64,000 bases of DNA from Helicobacter himalayensis (GTDB lineage: Bacteria; Campylobacterota; Campylobacteria; Campylobacterales; Helicobacteraceae), in the NCBI RefSeq assembly GCF_001602095.1, contig NZ_CP014991.1, forward strand, positions 124,001-188,000, given 5' to 3'. Shown here in pieces: positions 19,076 to 28,390 of this stretch; the first letter of the stretch is position 1, and each line of letters begins with the position of its first letter. A program made the position numbers and the translations under genes. The notes under the pieces were generated by a model. It searched no databases. It was given only the letters and a program-made list of their open reading frames with translations, and was not told the DNA's origin.

Positions 19076-19777
19076 ATGAAAATAAGCCCTCTTTATATCC
19101 TGCCAAATCTTTTTACCGCAGGGAGCATTTTTCTTGGAATCTTAAGCATAATGGCGGCTTCAAAGGGGCTATATAGCTTTGCTTGCTGGTTTATTGTGGT
19201 TTCGATGCTTTTAGATGGGCTAGATGGACGCGTGGCACGAATTACAAATACTTCGAGTAAGTTTGGCGTGGAGTTTGATTCTCTAGCGGATATTGTAGCT
19301 TTTGGTGTAGCGCCTTCGATTTTGCTGTATTTTTATGTTGGCTTTAGCTTTTCGCGCATAGGTGAGGTGACTTCTGCATTTTTTGTGATTTTTGGTGCGA
19401 TTAGACTCGCGCGTTTTAATATCACAACTTCTAGCGAGCCAAACTTTTTCATCGGCTTGCCAATCCCTTCAGCAGCGATTTTTATCGTGTTGTGGATTTT
19501 GGTAGATTTAGAACATAAGATTTTTTTAGAATGCAAATATTTGCTTATTTTGGGCGCGTTTATCGTCAGTATCTTAATGGTGAGCAATGTGCGCTATCCG
19601 AGCTTTAAGAAAATGCAATGGAATCTAAAGTCCTTCATCGTGTTGCTTATTCTCATAGGAATTGTGCTTATTGAGCCTGTGGAGGTGCTTTGCGCGCTAA
19701 TGAGCTTATATGTGCTGTATGGGGTTTTGCGTTGGCTTGTATTGAGGGTTAGAATCTTGCTAAAATTAAGCAGTTAG
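19076..19777 (+). CDS. pssA: CDP-diacylglycerol-serine O-phosphatidyltransferase
   Basis: Inner-membrane CDP-alcohol phosphatidyltransferase making phosphatidylserine, the precursor of phosphatidylethanolamine. The signature DG-x2-AR-x8-G-x3-D-x3-D is seen as DGLDGRVAR...GVEFDSLAD near residues 47-70. 233 residues with about seven helices. It starts two bases after the Psd-like stop, so the two are certainly cotranscribed. Confidence 0.95.
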   Translation: MKISPLYILPNLFTAGSIFLGILSIMAASKGLYSFACWFIVVSMLLDGLDGRVARITNTSSKFGVEFDSLADIVAFGVAPSILLYFYVGFSFSRIGEVTSAFFVIFGAIRLARFNITTSSEPNFFIGLPIPSAAIFIVLWILVDLEHKIFLECKYLLILGAFIVSILMVSNVRYPSFKKMQWNLKSFIVLLILIGIVLIEPVEVLCALMSLYVLYGVLRWLVLRVRILLKLSS

Positions 19778-19797
19778 GGTCTTGCAAGGATTGCAGT

Positions 19798-20469
19798 TTG
19801 ATAGATAGTAGCTATGCACAACTCACACAAAAACAAAAAGAAGAAATTGTTGCATTAAAAGAGAGACTAGATTCTCTCCAAGAGCTACTTTCTCAAAAAG
19901 AGCGCGAAATCACCACGCTTACAAATTACACAAAAGAGCTAGAAGAGCGCAACGAAGGACTTGTTGCTACGCTTAAAAATAGAGAATCTGCGCTTAAGCA
20001 AATTGAAAAAAGCACAGAAATCTTTGGTGTAGAGCTTGATGAATTATTAAATATTCTTTTTTCTTTACAAAATCAAGGCGTAAAAGCCAAAGATTCTGAA
20101 TCTTTTATCCAATCTGTCCAATTTAACGAGGACAAAGAGCTGCTATTTGGGCTTAATATCGCAAATGATTTCATCGAACAAAACTCCTACCAAACGATAA
20201 AATACTATCTTTTCAATCTTGACTGCAAGTTTTCTCAAACCTTTGATTTGCTCAATCTCCACCCGCAAAACAAAAGCGATTTTGTTTTAATCGGCGAGAC
20301 TTTTAGCTCTTTTGTGCGTTTGGAAGCCTATAAGCGCAATGAAAGCTTAAGAGGCATTATTGAGATTTTGCCAGCAGATATGTTAAATCCCGTGCAAGTA
20401 CGCTACTATGGGAATTTGGACCTGAGGGAATATTTTGATTTATTCGTGCAAAATTACAGCAAAAACTAG
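19798..20469 (+). CDS. coiled-coil protein of unknown function
   Basis: 223 residues. Residues about 8-75 form a charged coiled coil rich in Glu, Lys and Leu. The rest looks globular, with no motif I recognise, no signal peptide and no membrane helix. TTG start behind AAGGA. It lies 20 bases after pssA and probably shares its transcript. Confidence 0.7.
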   Translation: MIDSSYAQLTQKQKEEIVALKERLDSLQELLSQKEREITTLTNYTKELEERNEGLVATLKNRESALKQIEKSTEIFGVELDELLNILFSLQNQGVKAKDSESFIQSVQFNEDKELLFGLNIANDFIEQNSYQTIKYYLFNLDCKFSQTFDLLNLHPQNKSDFVLIGETFSSFVRLEAYKRNESLRGIIEILPADMLNPVQVRYYGNLDLREYFDLFVQNYSKN

Positions 20470-20517
20470 GTTTTATACACCAAAGACAAGCTTTTTTAAA
20501 GGACTTTAGGAGAATCT

Positions 20518-20739
20518 ATGCAAGAGAAAGCAAATTTTTTTTATGTCGCTTTTGCGCTGTGTTTGGTTGGCTGGGCGTATTTGGGCTGGGGATTTTTGCT
20601 TTTTCCGCTTAGTCTTTTTCTTGCGCTGTATTCAAGGGTAGCAAATCTCGCATTTTGGGTGCTTGTATTTGCTGATATTGCAGGATTTAGCACTTCGATT
20701 TATGCACTATCAATGAAATTTTTTGGTGTAGTGGTGTGA
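20518..20739 (+). CDS. small membrane protein, unknown
   Basis: 73 residues, almost wholly hydrophobic, with two or three membrane helices. ATG 20518 follows TAGGAG at good spacing. No family recognised. Confidence 0.6.
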   Translation: MQEKANFFYVAFALCLVGWAYLGWGFLLFPLSLFLALYSRVANLAFWVLVFADIAGFSTSIYALSMKFFGVVV

Positions 20740-20797
20740 AAATCAAAAAAGCAGAATCTAAGAAAATACCCTCGATTTTTAAATTAATTAGCAGTAA

Positions 20798-20888
20798 TGG
20801 CGGACAGGGAGGGATTCGAACCCTCGATAACCTTGCGGCTATGCGTCCTTAGCAGGGACGTGGTTTCAGCCAACTCACCCACCGGTCC
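20798..20888 (-). tRNA. tRNA-Ser (anticodon GCU)
   Basis: On the minus strand the gene starts GGACCGG and ends with its pairing partner, discriminator G and an encoded CCA. The anticodon arm CGTCC-CTGCTAA-GGACG gives GCU. A long variable arm and the TTCGAAT T-loop fit a class II serine tRNA of 91 nt. It stands alone between a small membrane protein and fabD on the opposite strand. Confidence 0.95.
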
Positions 20889-21041
20889 AAAGAATCTAAA
20901 AGCCAGAAGACCTTTCTTTTTTAAGCATTAAAAGGGCGCAATTCTAACTTAGAAAACATAAAATACCGCTTAACGCAACGCAAACTTTTTCACCCCGCGC
21001 ATTTGTGATTTGGCTCAAAAATCTTTCAAGCAAAAGTATGT

Positions 21042-21047
21042 TAGAAT
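21042..21047 (+). promoter_or_regulatory. -10 box upstream of fabD
   Basis: TAGAAT in TATGTTAGAATGC, 33 bases before the fabD start. It is a likely promoter for fabD-mtnN-sixA. Confidence 0.5.
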
Positions 21048-21080
21048 GCGGATTTTAAACTTTTTTGCAAGGATTAGGAT

Positions 21081-22016
21081 ATGAAAAATTACGCGTTTAT
21101 TTTCCCCGGGCAGGGCTCGCAGGCTGTGGGTATGGGGAGAGAATTTTATGAAAACTTCTCTTTGGCAAAGGAGCTTTTCGAGCAGGCTTCAGATTCTCTA
21201 AGTTTGGACTTCAAAAGTTTGCTTTTTGAAGAAAATGAGAATCTTAATCTCACGCCTTACACACAACCAGCGATTTTTCTTGTGAGCGCGATTGCGTTAG
21301 AGATTTTTAAGCAAGAATGCGAAGTGCTCCCAAAAATTGCGCTTGGGCATTCTTTGGGCGAAGTGAGCGCGTTTAGTCTAAATGGTGGCGTGAGTTTTTC
21401 AAATGCGATTAAGCTCACACACAAGCGCGGTTTATTGATGACAAAGGCGTGTGAGGGGCAAGATGCTGGAATGATGGTTGTTGTGGGATTAGAAGATGGT
21501 GCTGTTGAGGCATTTTGCAAAGAGCGACGGAATGAGGGTAAAAAAATATGGTGTGCCAACTATAATGGTGATGGACAAATCGTGTTGGCTGGTAAAAAAA
21601 GCGATTTGGCAAGCGCTGAAAGCGCGTTGAAAGTCCTTGGTGCTAAACGCGCGCTTTTGCTTCCAATGTCTGTGGCAAGCCACTGCCCGATACTAGAATC
21701 TATCTTGCCAGAATTTGACGAGCTTTTGCAAATGCTACTAGAAAGGGATTCTAGCGTGCCGATTGTATCAAATGCGAGCTTGCAAACCTACACAACAAAG
21801 CAAGATGCGCTCACACGCCTAAGTAGCCAACTCACCCAACCTGTGCTATATAAGCAGTCAATCATTAAGGTGGATTCTGAAATTGATGGTTTTATTGAAT
21901 TTGGACACGGCAATGTGCTAAAGGGCTTAAACAAGCGCCTAAGTCAAAAACCAACACTCAATGTTTCAAATCCTGCGACACTTAAAGAATGTATAGAATC
22001 TTTGCAAAATTCCTAA
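21081..22016 (+). CDS. fabD: malonyl-CoA:ACP transacylase
   Basis: Loads malonyl groups onto acyl carrier protein for fatty acid elongation. FPGQGSQAVGMG is at residue 8, the nucleophile Ser in GHSLGE near residue 91, and the catalytic His in SVASHCP near residue 198. 311 residues is normal. It precedes mtnN, the same neighbour pair as HP0090-HP0089 in H. pylori. Confidence 0.96.
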   Translation: MKNYAFIFPGQGSQAVGMGREFYENFSLAKELFEQASDSLSLDFKSLLFEENENLNLTPYTQPAIFLVSAIALEIFKQECEVLPKIALGHSLGEVSAFSLNGGVSFSNAIKLTHKRGLLMTKACEGQDAGMMVVVGLEDGAVEAFCKERRNEGKKIWCANYNGDGQIVLAGKKSDLASAESALKVLGAKRALLLPMSVASHCPILESILPEFDELLQMLLERDSSVPIVSNASLQTYTTKQDALTRLSSQLTQPVLYKQSIIKVDSEIDGFIEFGHGNVLKGLNKRLSQKPTLNVSNPATLKECIESLQNS

Positions 22017-22026
22017 AGGGGGTGTT

Positions 22027-22737
22027 ATGAAAATAGGTATTATTGGGGCGATGATAGAGGAAGTCACGCCACTTGTAGAATTTTTTAAAAATCAAGGCTA
22101 TAAAATCGAGGAAATCGCACTAGGCGGGAATGTATTTCATAAAATCATCATACAAAATGATACGCTCTATATTGCTTATAGTAAGATTGGCAAGGTGCAT
22201 GCGGCAATCACGGCAAGTGTGATGATAGCGCGCTTTGAATGCGAGCGCATTATTTTTACGGGCGTGGCTGGTGGGCTAGATTCTAGGCTCAAAGTCGGCG
22301 ATTTACTCATCGCTACAAAGCTCGCGCAACACGATGTGGATATTACCGCCTTTGGGCATCCGCTAGGATTTATCCCAGAAAGCGCGGTGTATATTGAAGC
22401 TGATAGTGCGCTTAATGCCATTGCAAAAAAAGTCGCACAAAAGCTTAATAAACCACTGATGGAAGGAATTATCGCTTCAGGCGATCAATTTATCTGCGAT
22501 GAGAGCAAAAAGCAGTGGATTATCCAAAACTTCCAAGCAAGCGCGGTTGAGATGGAGGGCGCGAGTGTAGCGGTGGTGTGCAATGCCTTTAAGATTCCTT
22601 TTTGTATTTTGCGTTCAATCAGCGATAGTGCCGATGGGAGCGCAGATGTGAGCTTTGATGAGTTTTTAGAAGAAGCAGCCAGAGTGAGTGCGCAGTTTAG
22701 CATTGAGATTCTTAAAGAATTGGGGGTGAAAATTTGA
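22027..22737 (+). CDS. mtnN: 5'-methylthioadenosine/S-adenosylhomocysteine (aminofutalosine) nucleosidase
   Basis: Hydrolyses MTA and SAH and, in Helicobacter, also 6-amino-6-deoxyfutalosine in menaquinone synthesis. MKIGIIGAMIEEV is the family N-terminus, VEMEGASVA contacts ribose, and the catalytic Asp lies in RSISDSADG near residue 200. It is 10 bases after fabD and overlaps the next gene by four bases. Confidence 0.95.
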   Translation: MKIGIIGAMIEEVTPLVEFFKNQGYKIEEIALGGNVFHKIIIQNDTLYIAYSKIGKVHAAITASVMIARFECERIIFTGVAGGLDSRLKVGDLLIATKLAQHDVDITAFGHPLGFIPESAVYIEADSALNAIAKKVAQKLNKPLMEGIIASGDQFICDESKKQWIIQNFQASAVEMEGASVAVVCNAFKIPFCILRSISDSADGSADVSFDEFLEEAARVSAQFSIEILKELGVKI

Positions 22738-23249
22738 ATAAGCTAGAAAGTATTATTTTTATCCGTCACGCGCAGAGTGAGGATAGAGCAGAGTTTGCAA
22801 GAAAACATAAGGGGTGTGATGATAGTACGCGTCCGCTTAATAAGGTTGGCAAAAAGCAGAGCAAGCAAATCGCGCGCTTTATGAAAAAATATCTTGCCAA
22901 TCCTGCGCATAAAATTGATAAAATCATCTCTTCGCCTGCTAAGCGCACATTGCAGAGTATTAGACCGCTTAAAAAGCGTGTGAAAATTCCATTTGAGACA
23001 AACGCAAAAATTGCGCCAGATTGTGGGTTAAAAGCCTATCTTGAACTTTTAGATTCTGTTGCAGAATGCCAAAGTGTGCTATTTGTCGGACATCAGCCAG
23101 ATATACAATCGTGTATAGAATATCTCACAAATAGCGCACAAATCCAAGTGGAAAAAGGTGCGATTATCAAACTGCAACGCAAGGCACAAACGCAGGATTT
23201 GCAAAATTGCTTTGAAATCGCACTTCTCCTCCCGCCAGAAAATCTTTAG
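22734..23249 (+). CDS. SixA-like histidine phosphatase
   Basis: 171-residue histidine phosphatase superfamily protein. The phospho-accepting His is in FIRHAQSE near residue 12, Arg is in SSPAKRT, and the second His is in FVGHQPDI. SixA dephosphorylates phosphohistidine proteins in E. coli; the target here is unknown. TTG start overlaps the mtnN stop, with GGGGG upstream. Confidence 0.8.
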   Translation: MNKLESIIFIRHAQSEDRAEFARKHKGCDDSTRPLNKVGKKQSKQIARFMKKYLANPAHKIDKIISSPAKRTLQSIRPLKKRVKIPFETNAKIAPDCGLKAYLELLDSVAECQSVLFVGHQPDIQSCIEYLTNSAQIQVEKGAIIKLQRKAQTQDLQNCFEIALLLPPENL

Positions 23250-23311
23250 GTAAAAAGCACAGATTCTTAATAGCCAAAAGTGATTATTGTAGAATCTGCA
23301 AACCTAAATGA

Positions 23312-23317
23312 TAAAAT
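23312..23317 (+). promoter_or_regulatory. -10 box upstream of pseudopilin genes
   Basis: TAAAAT in AATGATAAAATGC, about 70 bases before the first pseudopilin start. Confidence 0.4.
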
Positions 23318-23386
23318 GCAGGTGTGGATCGAGTTTTCAATAATTTTCTCTTGCAAGTGATAGATTATTAAGGAATGGAGGCTGTA

Positions 23387-23839
23387 ATGCGTGATGCGTT
23401 TAGTATGCTAGAACTTGTGTTTGTGTTGATTATTTTAGGTGTGCTTGCAGCCATTGCGATACCTAGATTTTCCGTAACGCGTATAGACGCGCAGATTGTG
23501 GCTATCGAAAATGATATAAATAACGCTATTAGCGGGATTCAGCGCGAAGTCTTTTCTCAAAATCTTGACCCAAAAACCCTTGATATGACGCAAATTTTCA
23601 CCCTTGCAAATCTAAGTCCCGCGCGCTGGATAGTGCAGGGAAACGCCATTACACTTGGTAAAAATGGCGCGATAGATTCTCAAAACGCGTGCGTGTTTGT
23701 GCGCTATAACAGCGCGCAAAGTTTGCTAAGCTATGAAATCACGCAAAAGGCAGATTCTACGCTTTGCACGCGTCTTTTTGCGCGTCACCCAAATGGAGGC
23801 AAAAAAATCCCGCTCAACACCTCCAACGCACTTTTTTAA
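23387..23839 (+). CDS. type II secretion/type IV pilus pseudopilin-like protein 1
   Basis: Short leader MRDA followed by FSMLELVFVLIILGVL: a prepilin N-methylation signal with Phe at +1 and Glu at +5, though the -1 residue is Ala rather than Gly. A 20-residue hydrophobic helix and a small globular domain follow, 150 residues in all. ATG 23387 has GGAGG five bases upstream; the in-frame ATG 23375 would have no spacing. Such proteins form short periplasmic pseudopili for secretion or DNA uptake. A partner lies 9 bases downstream. Confidence 0.8.
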   Translation: MRDAFSMLELVFVLIILGVLAAIAIPRFSVTRIDAQIVAIENDINNAISGIQREVFSQNLDPKTLDMTQIFTLANLSPARWIVQGNAITLGKNGAIDSQNACVFVRYNSAQSLLSYEITQKADSTLCTRLFARHPNGGKKIPLNTSNALF

Positions 23840-23848
23840 AGGCTCATT

Positions 23849-24289
23849 TTGCGTGCGCTTTCACTTAGTCCAAAAGCTTTTAGCGCGCTAGAGTTTGTGC
23901 TTGTGGTGATAATTTTAAGTGTGTTAGGTTTTAGTGCGATAAGCATATTTTCAAGCTATCGACAAAAAACCTGCCTGCAACTTTTGCGCGCAAAACTTCT
24001 CCTTACCCAAGAGCAACTAAGTATGCTTTACTTGCGCGATTTTTATTACACTAATCCAAATTTGCAGGCTCAAGCCTACGTGCTTTTAAGAACCTTACAA
24101 ACGCAAGAAAAATGCTCTTTTAGTCTTAGTCAAACGTCTAATTTTGCACCTCATCTAATCGCTAATGTAGGAAGCGAGCGTTTAATTTTTTTTATCCAAC
24201 CGCAAAACCTACTTATAAATCCCAAGATTTTTTGTGATTTTTCTAAACCACTTTGCAAAGCTTTTTGGGAGCGTGTGAATGATAAATAG
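23849..24289 (+). CDS. pseudopilin-like protein 2
   Basis: Leader ending in KA then FSALEFVLVVIILSVL, again with Phe +1, Glu +5 and Ala at -1. 146 residues with four Cys in the globular part, possibly two disulfides in the periplasm. TTG start closely behind pseudopilin 1; clearly the same transcript. Confidence 0.75.
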   Translation: MRALSLSPKAFSALEFVLVVIILSVLGFSAISIFSSYRQKTCLQLLRAKLLLTQEQLSMLYLRDFYYTNPNLQAQAYVLLRTLQTQEKCSFSLSQTSNFAPHLIANVGSERLIFFIQPQNLLINPKIFCDFSKPLCKAFWERVNDK

Positions 24290-24407
24290 GCAGAATCTGT
24301 GATGATTTTGCTACATTTAAAGCTAAAAATCTTATTTCTTATAGTTTATAACCTTTTAGATTCCAAAAGAATCCTAGAATTTTTTAAAACAACCCAAAGG
24401 AGCTAAT

Positions 24408-25028
24408 ATGGGAGAAAATATGCAAACTTTACTCAACGCGCAAAAGAGCATACTTGTGGGGATTGATATACAAGAAAGGCTTATTGATGTAATGTGCTAT
24501 AAGCAAAGGGTGCTGAAAAATGCAAATATTCTCTTGCAGGGCGCGAGAATCTTAGGTGTGAAAACGATTTTAAGCGAGCAATATCCAAAGGGGCTAGGGA
24601 AAACTGATAGTAGTTTAAAATTCCACGTGATTGATGATTTTAGCACCCCACTTGACGAAAATAATGAAAATAATAAAAATGATGAAACCCCACAAGTTAG
24701 GCTTTTTGAAAAGATTTCTTTTAGTATTTTTAATGACAGCGCACTAAGAAATTTCTTGCAAGATTCTCAATGTAAAAGCCTTATCTTTTTTGGGATTGAG
24801 ACGCATATATGTATCTTGCAAAGTGTGATAATGGCGCTAGAGATGGGCTTTGAGGTGTGGCTTATTGAAGATTGTCTAAGTTCAAGGAATGAAGCAAACC
24901 ACAATAACGCACTTTGCTTTATGCGCTCGCAAGGAGCGAAAATCATTAATACCGAGAGTTTTTTATTTGGGTTTTTAAGCCAAGCAAAAGGTACGCAATT
25001 TAAGGCTATAAGCGGGCTTATTAAATAA
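24408..25028 (+). CDS. isochorismatase-family cysteine hydrolase
   Basis: 206 residues. Catalytic triad candidates are Asp in GIDIQERLID near residue 20, a Lys in the middle, and Cys135 in ETHICILQSV. The family includes nicotinamidases and isochorismatases; the YcaC-like pattern here does not fix the substrate. A short Asn/Asp/Glu-rich insertion (residues about 85-95) is a local oddity. ATG 24408 follows AAAGGAGC. Confidence 0.85.
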   Translation: MGENMQTLLNAQKSILVGIDIQERLIDVMCYKQRVLKNANILLQGARILGVKTILSEQYPKGLGKTDSSLKFHVIDDFSTPLDENNENNKNDETPQVRLFEKISFSIFNDSALRNFLQDSQCKSLIFFGIETHICILQSVIMALEMGFEVWLIEDCLSSRNEANHNNALCFMRSQGAKIINTESFLFGFLSQAKGTQFKAISGLIK

Positions 25029-25035
25029 AAGTTTT

Positions 25036-25155
25036 GGAATCTATTCCTTTAAAGATTGCCTCGCGGAAGTGAATTTCGCTTCAGCTCCGCTTGCGCGTTC
25101 ATACTCGGCATTTTTTGGAAGCTTTAAGATTTGTAGATTCTATGTTTGGAGATTT
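25036..25155 (+). repeat. dispersed intergenic repeat, copy C
   Basis: Forward copy of the element at 2693 and 6404. Hairpin GCGGAA-GTGAA-TTTCGC lies at 25063-25079, where G-U replaces one G-C pair of copy B. It is followed by CTCCGCTTGCGCGTTCATA, CTCGGC and TTTTTTGGAAGCTTTAAG. It sits between the isochorismatase-like gene and the promoter of the next gene. Confidence 0.8.
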
Positions 25156-25168
25156 TGGAATAAATAGC

Positions 25169-25174
25169 TATAAT
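25169..25174 (+). promoter_or_regulatory. -10 box upstream of GT39-like gene
   Basis: Perfect TATAAT 65 bases before the ATG at 25239, just downstream of repeat copy C. Confidence 0.5.
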
Positions 25175-25238
25175 GCCCGCGCACTTACAAAGCCCAAAAG
25201 CTAAACAAAGAAGCTAAAATCACAGCTAAGGCGTATAT

Positions 25239-26492
25239 ATGCAACAGCTTTATTCTCAAAAGAAATTTTTCCTTCTTTTTGTTTTGACGCTACTTTTTCA
25301 TATTGCCTGCCTTTTGTTTAATATTAATGAAATTAGTATCCACCACAAAGAGGCGTTTGGATTTTTTTATTCTGATGAGTTTATTTATGAGCTTGCGCGC
25401 CTAAGCTATGAGAATCTAGGACAGAGTGATTTTGCCTTGCGCGCGCCGTTTTTGGCGGTGCATATTTGCAATGTTATTTTGCTTTATCTTATTAGTTTGC
25501 GCTATTTTAAACGCGCACTAGATTCTTATCTTTGTGTGTTGATTTTTATGTTTTTACCCGGCATTGTGCTAAGCTCCATTCTTATTTCTAAGACAAATTT
25601 TATTATTTTTATCGCGCTTGCGTGTGTGTATTGGCAGTTAAGATTCTCGCGCAATGCGTATTTTATGCCAGCACTTAGCGTGTTTTTGGATTCTAGTTTT
25701 AGTATTTTGTATTTGGGTATGTTTTTTTATGCGCTAAGGACAAAAAACACACCGTATCTCTTTTTTGCACTGCTTTGCTTTGGTGTGAATATGTCGCTTT
25801 TTGGCATTGATGTTAGCGGGCATCCGCAGAGTTATTTTATCGACACGCTCGGTGGGCTTGTGCTTTTGTTTTCACCTTTGCTGTTAATTTATTACATTTA
25901 CGCGCTTATTGTTTCAAGTAGGCGTCAAAATGAATTTATGAGTTATGTATCTTTGAGCGCGTTTGTGTTTGTGTTGATACTTTCTTTGCGTCAAAAGGTG
26001 GATTTAGAAACGCTTTTACCTTTAAGTATTATCGGCTTACCAGTGCTTGTGCGGCAGTTTTTGGGAGATATTAGAATCCACTTGCCACAATTTAGGCGTG
26101 CTTATATTTTGCGCTTTGTGGTGATTTTTTTGCTTATGCTTTTGCAAAGTAGTGCGCTGTATTTTAATAAACTGCTTTATCTCGCGCAGATAAAGACGCA
26201 TTTTGCACACTCATATTATTATGGCAAAGAGATTGCAAGCGAGCTTAGGAAAATTAATATTGAATCTATCCAAGTAGAGGACAAACGCCTTGAATTGCAG
26301 TTGCGCTTTTATGGCATTGATAATATCTCGCCTAGAATCTTACGCAAGGTAAAAGAGGGTGAAAATGATGATATAAAACTTGTGTATCTAGGCAAGATTA
26401 TCGCGCGCTATAAAATCACCTATGCGCCCAATGAGCATACACAAAAGGCGGGTAAAGATTCTAAAATCACCACCAAAAAGCGCACAAAATGA
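25239..26492 (+). CDS. polytopic membrane protein, glycosyltransferase family 39-like
   Basis: 417 residues with about ten membrane helices. The N-terminal third has an acidic first periplasmic loop (FYSDEFIYELARLS) followed by a helix with RAPFLAVHICNVILLYL, a layout seen in ArnT/PMT-type GT-C enzymes that use lipid-linked sugars. The match is to general architecture only. It lies between two pseudopilin-like genes on the same strand. Another polytopic role is possible. Confidence 0.55.
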   Translation: MQQLYSQKKFFLLFVLTLLFHIACLLFNINEISIHHKEAFGFFYSDEFIYELARLSYENLGQSDFALRAPFLAVHICNVILLYLISLRYFKRALDSYLCVLIFMFLPGIVLSSILISKTNFIIFIALACVYWQLRFSRNAYFMPALSVFLDSSFSILYLGMFFYALRTKNTPYLFFALLCFGVNMSLFGIDVSGHPQSYFIDTLGGLVLLFSPLLLIYYIYALIVSSRRQNEFMSYVSLSAFVFVLILSLRQKVDLETLLPLSIIGLPVLVRQFLGDIRIHLPQFRRAYILRFVVIFLLMLLQSSALYFNKLLYLAQIKTHFAHSYYYGKEIASELRKINIESIQVEDKRLELQLRFYGIDNISPRILRKVKEGENDDIKLVYLGKIIARYKITYAPNEHTQKAGKDSKITTKKRTK

Positions 26493-26499
26493 GTAGGCT

Positions 26500-27174
26500 G
26501 TGAATTTACTTGAACTTGTCTTTGCTATCGCGCTATGTGGGGTGTTTTATGCCATAAGCACGCCTTTTTCAAATCAATCTCTTTCAATGGCAAAAAACGC
26601 GCTTTCTTTTCACCTTAAAAGCGCGCAGATTCTGGCATTAAGCGATGATAGGGAGTTTTTGCATCTGCAAGATACAAGCGCTACAAAAGTTGAATTTCCC
26701 TCTATCGACACGACTTCACTTCTCACACAGACGCAAAATGCGCTGTGGCAGGTGCAATTTCACATAGGCAAAATTTATAGCACTTTTAGCTATTCTCTTT
26801 TTGTGGATACACCGCGTTTCGCAAAGACTACGGATTTTGACTCGCGCCCGATGGCTGGGGATATTATCGCACTAGATTCCCTAAGGCGTTGTATTAGCGG
26901 GTATAACAATACAAATACTTCGGTTGAATGCAGAAATAACACGCTTTTTGAAACACGCTTGAGTGAGCGTTTAGGGATTGAGAATCTAGAAATTTTTGCA
27001 CCAGTCAAATGCAGTGAGCGCGATACTGCAAGGGTGCATTTTGATAGATTTGCGCGCCCGATGTGTGCGAAAATCCCAACGCGATTTCAAAGCAGCTTCC
27101 AAATACATTTAAGCAAAAAATCCCAAACCACCGCGCTTTGTATCTTGCCACAAGGCAAAATCACAGGGTGCTAG
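26500..27174 (+). CDS. pseudopilin-like protein 3
   Basis: Starts NLLELVFAIALCGVFYAIS, resembling a prepilin hydrophobic segment with Glu at the +5-like position but almost no leader. 224 residues with several Cys in the C-terminal part. GTG start 8 bases after the GT39-like gene. The membership is weaker than for the two pseudopilins at 23387 and 23849. Confidence 0.6.
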   Translation: MNLLELVFAIALCGVFYAISTPFSNQSLSMAKNALSFHLKSAQILALSDDREFLHLQDTSATKVEFPSIDTTSLLTQTQNALWQVQFHIGKIYSTFSYSLFVDTPRFAKTTDFDSRPMAGDIIALDSLRRCISGYNNTNTSVECRNNTLFETRLSERLGIENLEIFAPVKCSERDTARVHFDRFARPMCAKIPTRFQSSFQIHLSKKSQTTALCILPQGKITGC

Positions 27175-27219
27175 AATCTTGCTTTTGCACTTGTTTTGGG
27201 AAAATTTATTTAAGGAAAA

Positions 27220-28386
27220 GTGGTGAAAAAAATAACGATTCTTTGTGATTATGATGTGTTAAAGCGCCCGCGCCCATACCGCCTTTTGCAGATGCTACAA
27301 GAGATTGGCGGATTTAATCTTAGCGTGATTGCAAAGGAATGCTCATTAATACAAGGCGTTAAAACCTTTAGTTTTCCGTCTTTGCCAACTGCCAAAGAGC
27401 GCACAAAAGAGCAAAATGATACATTAAGGCAATGGTGTCAAAAAGGTGCATTTGAAAAGCTTATTTTCACGTCAAACCGCCTAAAGATCCGAGAATTTTT
27501 AAGAGAAATTCCCTTTCAAGATTTGTTGATTGTCGAGGATATTACGCTTTTACCTTTTGCATTGGAATCCAAAAAGCACGCAAGGTGTGGCAAGGTGCTT
27601 ATTGACCTGCGCGAGTATTACCCGCTAGAGTATGAGAATAGCAAGGAATGGTTGGAGGGTTTTGGGCTATTTTTTAAGCATTTATGTGAGGTGTATTTGC
27701 CAGAGGTTGATTATGCATTATGCGTGAGTGAATGGATTTTAAGACGCTATAAGGTGGAGTTTGGGATACAGGGCGAGGTGTTTTTATCCTTGCCTAAATT
27801 TGTGCCAGCGCGTAATCTAGCTTTGAGTGTGCGTACGCAAAGCAAAGAGATTTCTTTGCTTTATCACGGCTTTGTGAGTGCAGATAGAAGTAGTGAAAAT
27901 CTTTTAGAGCTTGCCAAAAAGCTTCCAGCGCACTATAAACTCTATCTTATGGTGCTAAGTAATCAGCCTCAATTTTTGTATTCCTTGCAAGAACGCGCAA
28001 AGGGTATTGAGAATCTTGTATTCCTACCGCCTGTGCCTATGGGTGAGATTGTGAATTTTAGTGCGCGTTTTTGTATCGGACTTATACCATTTTTCCCAAC
28101 GACTTTTAATCTTATGTATTGTATGCCAAACAAGCTTTTTGAATACCTTCAAGCACGCCTTTGTGTCCTTACAACACCACTTGAAAGCGTGGGTGCATTT
28201 GTGAAAAAAAATCAATGCGGGATTGTGGCGGAGGATTTCAGTGTAGATTCTCTTGTAAAAGCCCTTCAGCACTCAAGCGTTGAAGACATTGCTAGTATAA
28301 AAGCACACAATGAATCTTTAGCGCAAAAATATAACACGCAAGCAAATATCCCGCGATTAAAAACAATTTTACAAAGGGTTTTGTAG
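27220..28386 (+). CDS. glycosyltransferase, GT-B fold (group 1-like)
   Basis: 388-residue cytosolic protein. The C-terminal half has LLYHGFVSADRSSENLLELAKKLP, a middle region like donor-binding domains of GT4 enzymes, and FEYLQARLCVLTTPLESVGAFVKKNQCGIVAED, where a Glu and Gly-rich loop normally hold the nucleotide sugar. Sugar donor and acceptor are unknown. GTG 27220 or 27223 follows AAGGA. It converges with the chemoreceptor gene. Confidence 0.75.
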   Translation: MVKKITILCDYDVLKRPRPYRLLQMLQEIGGFNLSVIAKECSLIQGVKTFSFPSLPTAKERTKEQNDTLRQWCQKGAFEKLIFTSNRLKIREFLREIPFQDLLIVEDITLLPFALESKKHARCGKVLIDLREYYPLEYENSKEWLEGFGLFFKHLCEVYLPEVDYALCVSEWILRRYKVEFGIQGEVFLSLPKFVPARNLALSVRTQSKEISLLYHGFVSADRSSENLLELAKKLPAHYKLYLMVLSNQPQFLYSLQERAKGIENLVFLPPVPMGEIVNFSARFCIGLIPFFPTTFNLMYCMPNKLFEYLQARLCVLTTPLESVGAFVKKNQCGIVAEDFSVDSLVKALQHSSVEDIASIKAHNESLAQKYNTQANIPRLKTILQRVL

Positions 28387-28390
28387 GCCT

